Source: Rotaria sordida (Eukaryota; Rotifera; Eurotatoria; Philodinida; Philodinidae). Taken from it: 64,000 nt of DNA. Positions within the stretch are counted from its first letter, which is position 1. Each line of letters opens with the position of its first letter. The translations under genes and the position numbers were made by a program. The notes below the pieces were generated by a model, which did not search any database, was not told where the DNA came from, and worked only from the letters and a program-made list of their open reading frames with translations. The stretch is taken from assembly GCA_905250125.1 (NCBI GenBank), contig CAJNOL010000617.1, positions 1 to 64,000 on the forward strand, in the 5' to 3' direction. Positions 49,401 to 58,630 of this stretch are shown one piece after another.

Positions 49401-49707
49401 AGTCTTCACTTATTCAAACAGTTACTAATTCAAATAATAATCATCATGTGTATTGTTCTCAAACATCATTTGAACATTCAGAAATTGATTCAGGTTTACA
49501 TTCAACTAGTCGTCTGAATTTATTAGATTTAGCACTTAAACGGTTTGTTTTTTTGTTTCTTTTGTTTTTCTTTGAATTAATTAATATTGAAAAAAATATA
49601 TATATTGAAATTTTAGTGATCTTCATAAAGCAAATAAACGGTTAAGTCGAGCTTTTTTATTTAGTTCAGAACCCAATAAACATTTAACAAAAAAAAAAAC
49701 TTATTAG
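43401..49707 (+). CDS. ECT2: ECT2-like Rho guanine nucleotide exchange factor (BRCT-DH-PH), frame broken
   Basis: Sixteen inferred exons: 43401-43512, 43560-43825, 43890-43982, 44033-44140, 44209-44419, 45092-45213, 45280-45568, 45631-45731, 47245-47424, 47484-47594, 47659-47916, 47982-48101, 48159-48294, 49097-49344, 49403-49542, 49617-49707 (862 codons; human ECT2 has 882 aa). Exons 2-7 encode BRCT repeats (GGSVRKDYSDQVTHVI, ILTEEWLLHCW, GGFITKEMNEATHIV), exons 8-12 the DH domain (ELRETERNYVTMLSNIIR, IFGNIEEIYHLH, LMIRSIQRLPSILLLLERLL), exons 12-14 the PH domain, and the end resembles the ECT2 RLSRAFxFS tail. ECT2 activates RhoA at the cytokinetic midzone. Three frame breaks lie in homopolymers: an extra T at 48021-48024 (immediate TGA), a missing T at 48082-48087, and the A-run at 49689-49699, after which another frame continues through SFDSSKRMSILSRQ to about 49785. 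Confidence 0.85.
44420..45091 (+). other. Long ECT2 intron
   Basis: A 672-bp intron with phase-1 borders between the BRCT exons. It contains unrelated sequence with no coding features. Confidence 0.5.
45732..47244 (+). other. Long ECT2 intron
   Basis: A 1513-bp intron splitting the DH domain after SNIIR. No ORF, TIR or repeat unit was recognised. Confidence 0.5.
48295..49096 (+). other. Long ECT2 intron with GC-richer insert
   Basis: Phase-1 intron in the PH domain. Positions 48660-48925 are clearly less AT-rich and hold an 87-codon open frame rich in Arg/Lys with no recognised family. Probably a fragment of inserted DNA. Confidence 0.45.
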
Positions 49708-51956
49708 TTCAATTCATTTATCATAAGACAAATGGTCGAAATAGCTTCGATTCAAGTAAACGAATGAGCATATTATCAAGACAAGTAAGTGTTTTAAAAT
49801 AAAACTCAAATCGAAAATTTCTTATGACTAAACTAAAAACAATTGAGAAACTTTCAATTCATTTAATTACTAAAACGAATCGAAAAATATCAACTGATGT
49901 AATCAACACCATTCTATATTAAAACTTTCCAGATTTAGAATTTCAGATTGAGGTAAACGAAACGAAAATTCGTACAAATATTCAAAGAGAATTTCGAAAG
50001 AAACCACGAATGCATCGTACGTCAGCGGACGAATATGTTTCGAGCTACTTATTCACAAAGAGGTTTCGTTTTGTTAACCCTAAATTTCGACTGAGTATTT
50101 GGAAACTATTCAATCAGTTCAGACAGTGTTGGATATTTGGATAATTTCCAAAATGGTACATTAAAGTATTCTAAAGTTGAGATTCGAATATTTCTGAATA
50201 TTGTTCCCTTTTTTAGAATGCTTGCAGACCTCGAATTTTTGAATCATTGATTCGACTGTTTCTATAGTTAAGTCTGAAATCTTTTCTTTTGGCTTATTTC
50301 TACTTCGTTTAATAATTAACTGTTAATGACTGGAGTCAAGGCTGAACCTGAACTTTACTTATCTAGGTGAGACAACATTTTGTGATAACTGAAGGTGTAA
50401 GTCAATGATTTGATCGGTTCCAGTGGTTCAGCCATTTGACTTATTTCTCTAGTTACAACAATGATTTGTTACAGTCTTTCTTCTACTATGTAAAAATGTC
50501 AATAGATAAGGAATTCTGTACAATCAACTTCGTGCTACAAAATTTTGCTTTGTGTTAAATAACTTTGAATTAAAAAATAAATTAGTCATATAAAATTTTT
50601 ATATCGATTTTAGTTTTAAGTGATTTTAAATGTTCGCTTATATTAAAGAAAGTTGAAATCACAAATAATTGATGAGCACATGTTTAAAAAAAAAGGACAA
50701 TAAAATTCGAATTAACTGCATTTAATATTCATTGATCTCGTATAAATATCCAAAATAAAAAGGAATATTTCGTCGTAAACCATTACAGTAGAAGTCTGTT
50801 GAAATAAACTATACCATCAGAAGAATATATCCATCTTGTAAAAGACTACGTACAGTTAGATAGAAATTTATTGTTTATATAACTGTAAAATATTTAGTAA
50901 GATAAAGTACATTTGAAAATCTATAATTGTTCTTTTCAAGTCACTTATAAGATAAATTTAGCATTACTAATTCACTAGAACAATGTACTAGGTACTAACG
51001 AAGAAACCACCTGATATGATACCCGCCGTTTGAGCTTATATGAGATTCACAAGAAGATATCGATGAGACTAGTAGAAGTTTAAAAGAGTTCGTACCCATG
51101 GGCCTCAGGCGCTAAGTTATGATCGTTTTACTAAATTTTCAACCCATTTTTAGATATTCATCGAAAAAACAAAATTTCGATCTAAAATTTTGTCCATCGC
51201 TAAGTCTAATTATCCTTACAATATTCTAAAAGTTCTAATCGAAAATAATGTTCCTTTGTCAAGATATTGAGTTTCCAAAAAAATAGTCGCTTCTTACAGA
51301 CTATAACAAAAATCGAGTTTACTTGAACATTTAATATTTTGACAAAAGAACATTACTTTCGGTTGAAACTTTCAGGATATTCTAAGAATGATTAGACCTA
51401 TCTATAGACAAAATTTTATATCGAAATTTTATTCTATTTTTTTTTTTTTGGTTTTTTCGGTAAATACCTCAATGTGAGTCTAAAATTCAATAAAACGGTG
51501 ATAACTCGGTGCCAAAGATCTATGGATACGAACTCTTTTAGGCTTTTTCTAGTCTCACCGATACCTTCTTATGAATCCAACATGAGTTCAAACGACAGAT
51601 ATTACTTCAGATGATTTCCTTGTAAGCTCTCAGACAATTAGAAAAATCGAATTTATTTAATCATGTGTATTTCCATGCTAGTAAGTGCATCTTGTCAAAG
51701 CTACAACATAAAAAAAGTCGATCATAATAAAAGTCCATCTACAAACCTTTGACTTGAGAAACAAATGAAAAATCCCGTGGAATACTTTGCAAAAGAGAAC
51801 AGAGAGAAAATTGGTATTGTGTGATTGAGAACAAAGTACTAATAAATACTTTGTCAATGGAAACGAAGTATCTATTTGTACATACATACGTTAAGATTTG
51901 TATCAGAAACAATGATTTTTCTAGCTTACTAACTAATATCATTTATTTGTTTTAGG
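49708..51956. other. Region downstream of ECT2
   Basis: Holds the frame-shifted remainder of the last ECT2 exon up to about 49785 (GTAAGT donor) and a foldback at 50998-51616. A TTTTAG acceptor at 51956 opens a 39-codon frame (VIRWLHHHSLLFDNHL...) that could be the next ECT2 exon, but this is unproven. Confidence 0.4.
50998..51616. repeat. Foldback element with ~300-bp arms
   Basis: Left gccgtttgagcttatatgagattca returns reversed at the right as tgaatccaacatgagttcaaacgac. gatgagactagtag / ctagtctcacc, gagttcgtaccca / tggatacgaactc and the central ttttgtc...aaaatttcgat segments are also mirrored. No coding sequence. Confidence 0.7.
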
Positions 51957-52279
51957 TTATAAGATGGCTTCATCATCACAGTCTCCTTTTTGATAATCAC
52001 CTGAATCAATCATTATCAATAGATGGTGAAAAAAACAAATGTCCTTTGTCAATTAGATATAATGTGTCATAAATGCGAAATTTGCTCAAATTTTGAACCT
52101 ATTACACCTTTTGTGAATGTCATACATTTACAAATACGTCTTCGATAACGTGATGATGATCAAACAAAAAAGATTTAGATCTGAATCTATTTCATGAAAT
52201 TCTGATCGTTCAAAATTATCAATCGAATAATTACATAAAAAAATTTTGTCATGTTCATTTAACAACATAAAAAAGAATT

Positions 52280-52800
52280 GATGAACTTGAAGAACTTGTT
52301 GATGAAGAATATTTATTTAAATGTATTAAATTAAAAAAAAATAGGTAAAGAAAATATTAAATTTCGCACTTGAATATGAAAAAGATCTGTAAATGAATAA
52401 CTACGACAAAATTTTGAACAAAAAAAAAAAAAAAAACAAAAATAGAAAGATGAAGTTTTTCATTTAGATTTATCTTATTTTGGTTGATTAGATAAAAAAG
52501 CAAAACGTAAACAAATTAAATATGATTATATAGTAGATGAAGAAATACAATTTATACAACAATTAACAATATTTAATGTTAATGAATTATCAAAGCATAA
52601 ATAAATATCAAAATCAAATGAACATGAAGATGAAAATAAAGGTAAACATTGTTCATTACAAGAACCATGCAAAACATTACAATTATATTGATTTCGAGAA
52701 GATCAATGAATACAATCGTCATCATCAAATATTTATTGTTGAAGAAGAAAGAAAATTAGGTAATACAAGAATTAAAATAACTGCTTGAATTTTTTTATAC
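52280..52800 (+). pseudogene. Decayed coding relic
   Basis: Fragments such as ELVDEEYLFKCIKLKK and KRKQIKYDYIVDEEIQFIQQLTIFNVNEL read as protein but are separated by stops and frame changes. Composition and codon use resemble neighbouring genes. Family unknown. The 1.49-kb element begins just after it. Confidence 0.35.
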
Positions 52801-52803
52801 AAT

Positions 52804-54312
52804 ATAATTTTGGGTAGCTGGAATTTCGGCCCATGAATTTTTTGTCCCAGACTTTCGGCCCAGGCCGAAATTCCGGTGATTTTTCGGCCCGGGCCGAAAG
52901 TCCGAAAGGAAATTCGGACCAAAAGTTAATTTATCTAATTAATTTTCTAAATAATTAGTAAACTTCATGGTGCTGAGCACTATGCACATTCAACAAAATG
53001 TTGTGCTCGGCAGTATGACATGTTGCTCAGCAAGATGACATAATGCTCAGCAGTTAGACATGGTGCTTGGCAGTACGACATGGGACTCAGAAAGACGATA
53101 TAATGCTTAGCGGTACAAAATAATGTTTAGCAGTTTTCATTTCACTCTGTTAGGAATGAGGCCGCCGTTTGCGATAATTATTACTTGTCTTGAATAAACG
53201 CCAGCCTAAAAGAACATGGTGCTCGGTAACAGTAGAAAACGATACCCTACCAATCTAATTCTATTCGACCGGTGTTTCTTTACCGATACCGCCAGTTTTA
53301 GATTTTTTCGAACGTTCAGTTCCGTTTCAGTTGACTAGTTTATTTCAATTTTCTTTAGTTTCTTTCAGTAAAAAAACAAAACATTAAGAGTAACATAAAT
53401 TTTTACAATTATACAAGCAAACATAAAGAACACGAAAAATGTTTGTCAAAATAATACCAGTATATATCGATTTTAATAATGATATTCAAATCGAAGATCA
53501 GGAGACGACGATTTTTGATTCTTTTTTACAACAAGGAAAAGTATAAGTAGCACACATAACTTGCTAAGAATAACAGTCAGCAACTGAGAAAAGAGAAGAT
53601 ATAAATAGTGGAAATGACAAAGAAACAAGACCGGCCGATATCGGTCGTCAAAAATTCGGACCGTTTCCATCTCTGACCAATGCCACAAAAGAAAGAAAGC
53701 ATCTATTCGATCGAGGCTGACTAAATGTAATCACTATCTAAACACATATTTCATTCAATATCAAAGAACTGCCGTAACTCCTAAGTAAAATAGGCGAAGT
53801 AATACACAGATACAGCAGAACGTTATAATTATCATGTCATCTAAATTCGTATTGCTGAGTTCTATATCCATTTCTTGAATATTGTGGCGGCTTCCACAAT
53901 AGAATACTTAACCTATGTTTCGACCAATATCCGAATTGCCAAATTTTTTATCAATATGCATAGTTCTAGGTACTAGACTGCCTAGCTAAGCACTATTTTG
54001 TACTGCTGAGCACCACACCACGCTACTAAGCATTATGTCATCTCGACGGACATCATGTCTAACTGCTAAGCACTATGTTATCTTGCTGAGCAACACGTCA
54101 TACTGTCGAGCACAACGTTTTGTTGAATGTGCATAGTGCTCAGCACCATGAAGTTTACTAATTATTTAGAAAATTAATTAGATAAATTAACTTTTGGTCC
54201 GAATTTCCTTTCGAACCTTCGGCCCGGGCCGAAAAATCACCGGAATTTCGGCCTGGGCCGAAAGTCTGGGACGAAAAATTCGTGGGCCGCAATTCATGTA
54301 ACCCATAATTTT
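52804..54312. mobile_element. 1.49-kb TIR element with 8-bp target duplication
   Basis: The element spans 52812-54304, flanked by ATAATTTT at 52804-52811 and 54305-54312. The ends GGGTAGCTGG... and ...CATGTAACCC begin TIRs of ~200 bp or more, including ttcggccc/gggccgaa palindromes. Inside each TIR are ~23-bp subterminal repeats (tgctcagca.tatgacat type; at least six on the left, mirrored on the right). An 8-bp duplication fits hAT- or Merlin-type elements. No transposase ORF, so non-autonomous. Confidence 0.8.
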
Positions 54313-54435
54313 TATTTATTGAATTGCCGATTAAAATATCTAGACCTTTCATGATTGGATATCGTCATTTTATCTAGAAAGAATTAATTTGAACAAGTAT
54401 GTATATAAAACATGTTTTATACAATTTTTTCTTCT

Positions 54436-54480
54436 ATCGAATAGTCCGTGTCGATCTAATGGTTGACGCGGACTATTCAG
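54436..54480. repeat. Short hairpin upstream of the coiled-coil gene
   Basis: gaatagtccgtgtc and gacgcggactattc form a 14-bp stem with one G-T type mismatch, about 90 bp before the ATG at 54567. Function unknown. Confidence 0.5.
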
Positions 54481-54675
54481 TAATTGTCAGACGTATATAT
54501 ATCAATTTAGATACATCGATTTTCTTCTATTTATCACGTCGACATCGTTCAATAATATTAGTTAACATGGATCAGCAACTTATCCATATTGAACAAGAAG
54601 TAAGTTTTCTCGTAATACTGCAATGTATCATATATTTTTCTTTTTCTTTTAGATTACAGAAATACAACAAGAATT

Positions 54676-55568
54676 ACACGATGCAGAGTTGTAACCGGTC
54701 GAAAATTTTTTGACCGGTCCGGTCCGGCCGGTTTAAATTTCTGACCGGTCCGGTCCGGCCGGTTTAAATTTCTGACCGGTCCGGTCCGGCCGGTTTAAAT
54801 TTCTGACCGGTCCGGTCCGGCTGGTTTAAATTTCTGACCGGTCCGGTCCGGCCGGTGATCTGCCGGTCTAAAAAATAATTCCAGACCGGCAAAAAACCGG
54901 CAAGTTTATGAAATTTGTTCATATGATAAAGGTGATATTAGGAATGAACTTTCATTCGAGATGTATTTAGATTTTTACCTAGCAAAAACAACGAATTTTT
55001 TAAAAATTTTTTATTAATTGTAAAGGAAAATAATCAATGTAACAAGAAAATTACAATATCATTCATTAGAAAAGGCCTAATCTTAAGCATTTTGTGCCTT
55101 TTTTTCTAAGTATTTTATTATAATTTAAATATATAGGTAGAAGTTAAATATTAAAAAAAGACGTTTCGCACATTTAAAGAATCATTTTTTAGTCACTTTA
55201 CCTTTACAAATAAAATAACGCATCTCTCTTGACGATGACTCGAACCTAAATTTTATCTTCACAAAAAGTGTATGAGATAAGTTTAACTGAATTAATGCAG
55301 TTTCGAATGCACTGTTTAAAAAATAAAGTGCATAACGATTAAACAGATAAAATAGATTGAGGAACAGAAGAAAAAATGTATAGTTTTGGAAATAAAACAA
55401 GTTCATTATTTTGATAAAGGTATAAAAACTTGTTATCAACAAGTTTTATCTGAAAAATCTGCATATTCATAAAATATATTTCAACTGGTAAAAACCGGCC
55501 GGTGGAACTGCTTCAACCGGTCCGGTCCGGACCGGCCGGACCGGACCGGTTACAACTCTGACACGATG
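54676..55568. mobile_element. 877-bp non-autonomous hAT-type element with 8-bp target duplication
   Basis: The element spans 54684-55560, flanked by ACACGATG at 54676-54683 and 55561-55568. Perfect 17-bp TIRs CAGAGTTGTAACCGGTC; the CAGAG start and 8-bp duplication are typical of hAT. GC-rich subterminal arrays of ccggtccggtcc are present at both ends. No transposase ORF. It interrupts a coding exon. Confidence 0.9.
54712..54861. repeat. 31-bp tandem repeat, 5 copies
   Basis: Unit gaccggtccggtccggccgg + tttaaatttct, nearly identical copies; one carries ggctgg. It lies just inside the left end of the hAT-type element, and similar GC-rich motifs appear inside the right end (55515-55550). Confidence 0.9.
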
Positions 55569-55797
55569 TACAAAATAATATTAATTTATATCCACGTGGT
55601 ACAGCACCAAAAAATTTATTAGATCTCAAACGATATTATGAACAGTTGTTGGTATTAGCTGCTGATGTAAAGAGTAAGCATTTTACATTCATTGAAGACG
55701 TCATGATATTTATTTTATTTATCTTTTTGTAGATCAAATTTTAATATTAATGGAGCCAAATAAAGAAAACTCAAACAATTATCAACCACCACAATAA

Positions 55798-56526
55798 CAA
55801 CATACAAATGGTAATTAAAATTTTTTCTTTTTTTGGTGACATTTCAAATCGTCATTTTTTTTTCTTCTTGTTCTTTCTTTCTTTTTGATATTATTGTAAA
55901 TGTTCTTATGTGTGTGTGTACGTGTTATTCCTAGTTAAATTGATTGATGTCTTTCTATTTGCTGCTATGAATTTATCTATGTGTAATCTATCTAGTCCAA
56001 ATGGACGGATTTCATTTTTTTTTTTCTTTCTATGTATTTATTCATGTGTAATCTCTAGTGCAAATGGACTAATATCTGTTCTCTTTGTTGCTATGGATTT
56101 ATCCAATGTCTATTTCATTAAAATTAACTAATGTCTTTTTTTTCTCTCTATATGTTTGTCTATGAAATTCCTGGTCTAAGTTCATTAATGTCTTTTTTAT
56201 CTTTACAACAAATAAGAATCATATATATATATATATTTACAAAGTCACATTTGATGAAGGAAAACAAATAGAAAGAGAAAAAAAAAGAATGGACATATAC
56301 ATGGAGAATGATGAGAAAAGAAAGCTATGTAACTAGAAGTAGTCACATTACCTTATATTTTCTTTATCTTTGAATAGCTTTATCTAGGGATAGTAAGCAC
56401 TGATTAAAATCAGCCGAAAATCAAAATTAAATCAAATAAATTACTCCAACTATTTTTAATTTGATAAATATGATGCATAGTAGGTATTTCAATGAAAATT
56501 TGTGTTTTTTCTATAAGATTGTTTTA
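55798..56526. repeat. 3' flank with imperfect ~90-bp repeats
   Basis: Between 55940 and 56200, variants of 'ctatgaatttatc..tgtgtaatct..agt.caaatggac..at.tc' recur about three times. A (TA)n tract is at 56221-56236. No gene. Confidence 0.45.
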
Positions 56527-57270
56527 TTAATTTACTTGATGTAAAACTTGTACAACTCGATATGCAGCTAATTGTTTAAGATATTCTTTTTTTAGCTGCA
56601 GCTGCTTTACGTATATATTGCTAATTTAAAACAAAACAAAAGTATACTAATAAATAATGTAATGTATAATATAATGTACTTCTTGAACTTCTGGTTCAAT
56701 ATTTTTCCACATATGAGCATCAAGTTTTGAAATTTTCCTAAATTTTTTTTCTATTGATCAGTTTTAATTTTGAAATAATTATTCATCTTACCCAAATGAT
56801 GAATCAGCCTTTTTTTTTAATATCATTCTGTGTATCACGAAAGAAAAGTGCATACGAAGAAACCAATCTAATTATATAATGTTTATATTTATTTATTAAA
56901 AAATGATTAAACTTTTATTTACTTTTGAGGTTCACTAGAATCTTTACGTTTCTTTTTTGGATGCTTTTTTTTCTTAACTATTTTAGCAGCGACAGTAACA
57001 TTCTATAAAATAAAATTGTATGATGTAATTAGCTGAATAAAAAAAAAAAGTTTTTTTTCAACAAGACATAATACTCCTCTGTTGAGTGATGATGGTGATA
57101 TTGATGTTTCATCTACATCACTTGTTGATGATTGTTGAGGTTAAACTGAAGGATTTTCATGTTGATATTGTAAATGATGATGCATTGGACATTGATGAAG
57201 GTGAATCGATTGTGTATACAACTTTAAATATTAATACAAAAGAAAATTTCATATTAGATTATCGAGATTA
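56527..57270 (-). pseudogene. TOX: TOX-type HMG-box gene, frame broken
   Basis: Exons on the minus strand: an upstream His/Gln/Ser-rich region (about 57270-57060), 57002-56923, 56867-56792, 56737-56680 and 56620-56527. Together they spell a TOX-family HMG box: KKKKHPKKKRKDSSEPQK, SSYALFFRDTQNDIKKK, FGKISKLDAHMWKNIEPEVQE, QYIRKAAAAKK and EYLKQLAAYR. Introns interrupt the box with matching phases. TOX proteins are nuclear DNA-binding chromatin regulators. The A-run at 56810-56818 is one base too long (stop soon after) and the run at 56587-56593 also has one extra base, so the box cannot be read through as assembled. The upstream part has a TAA in its best frame. Either a pseudogene or homopolymer errors. 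Confidence 0.65.
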
Positions 57271-57482
57271 AAAATTAGAAATAGTTACCATCGTTTGAAT
57301 GAATGAATTTATATTTAACAAAAAGACAAAAATAGCGACTCGATGATTATGTCAAGTAACGTAATATGAGGATATTCAATAATTGAATATGATGCATCAT
57401 TATCGAATTCCAATTTATGAAGATTTGATAGCCAAGTAAATCTAAAGTACATTATACACAAAGATTTCAACAATGGAAAACA

Positions 57483-57956
57483 TCAAGCAATCTGAACGAA
57501 AAATTCGTGCTTCAATGGCATTAACTCTCTCACATATAAAAAAGTAACATTCTTATATATAACATTTAGAAAGTTATTGTCAATCGGTTCGAGACGATCA
57601 AATAAGAATGGAAATGAGAAGACATAACGATTAGTATAATTAGTAGTTAAATAATGTACAAAACAACCCACTTGTTCATATCCTAGATTAGTAAAAGTTT
57701 GTTGAATATCATTGTTTGACAAACAAGGAATTAAATGATCATGTTGAATCTCTGTATTGATATAAAAGATGAATTTATTAAGTTGTACCATATAAATAAG
57801 AATATCATTATGGAGTTGAGTATTATCGACAAATTTAGTTCGATTTTTTATACAAAGATATAAAGTTAATTCTTCGAGATTACGCATGCGACGAACGAGT
57901 GATACAATTTGAGTGTCGTATCCGTAAGAAAATCGTAAATTGTCAACGAGAAACAT
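57483..57956 (-). pseudogene. Fragment of a bdelloid leucine-rich (F-box-associated type) family
   Basis: 157 codons with GYDTQIVSLVRRMRNLEELTLYL, DILIYMVQLNKFIFYI, NDIQQTF, QVGCFVHYLT and ELMPLKHEFFVQIA. From memory this succession (YD.I..LLRRM.NLEELTLYL ... DIQ.TF ... HEFF..IA) is the C-terminal part of a very large bdelloid protein family with N-terminal F-box-like sequence. Function unknown; leucine-rich substrate adaptors are a guess. The N-terminal half is missing, with a stop upstream of the frame, and the usual continuation after ..IA is cut by TGA, although CFP follows in frame. Probably a decayed copy. Confidence 0.5.
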
Positions 57957-58630
57957 TTCAAAAAGCTTCGGCGACTCGATTGATTAGTTTGCATCAAATA
58001 CTAAAACTACGAAAAGAAAAACATAAAATCTTAAAATCTTAAAATATTGAAATTAGAGGTTTATAAAAGTTCTCTTATTCGTCAAAGATAATCACGATTG
58101 TCTCTACTCTGTAGAATACATGTTGTTTATAAAATGACAGATACAAAAAAAATATTTAGGACAAGATCATTCTTTTCTTTAGCGAAATAGAAGTATTCAA
58201 TAAATTTTAGAAATTCTCGCTATTGTTTTTTCTTTTCGAATTTTTAAAAATCTACAATCGGACATATATAAAACAAACACGATTTTATTGACTTTTACTG
58301 CTAGTCAAAAATGAGTATTCTATCGATTCGCTTGATATAATTATTAAAAGAAATACAATATTGTTTTTTTTTCATTGTGTAATACTATTCATTCAATAGT
58401 AGACTTGAAAAACAGAAAGAAAAAAAAATCAACAATTACAACATGAATCTAATAAAACTTCGTCCATGTGAATAATACAATTAATCAAACTTCTCAGATT
58501 TCAATGTAATTCATCAATAAATAGTGCAAGTCAATCACAATATTTCAAACAAACAGTCAATCTTCTATGTATATTTCATTTTATTTTTTTTACATGTTCT
58601 TTCAGTACGTTTGAGACATATATTCATTTA
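57957..58630. other. Intergenic region
   Basis: Upstream of the LamG-type gene. AT-rich, no features beyond a possible promoter. Confidence 0.4.

Larger units (their letters stand above)
54567..55797 (+). pseudogene. Small coiled-coil protein gene interrupted by a transposon
   Basis: Exons: 54567-54599, 54653-54683 continuing at 55569-55673 after the inserted element, and 55733-55797. Leaving out the element and one copy of its target duplication, the pieces add up to 234 nt (77 aa) in one frame, starting MDQQLIHIEQE and including PRGTAPKNLLDLKRYYEQLL. It reads like a short coiled-coil protein; the family is not recognised. As assembled, translation entering the element stops at once (TAA at its ninth to eleventh base), leaving about 24 residues. 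The exact in-frame fit on both sides suggests a recent insertion into a gene that was functional until then. Confidence 0.6.
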
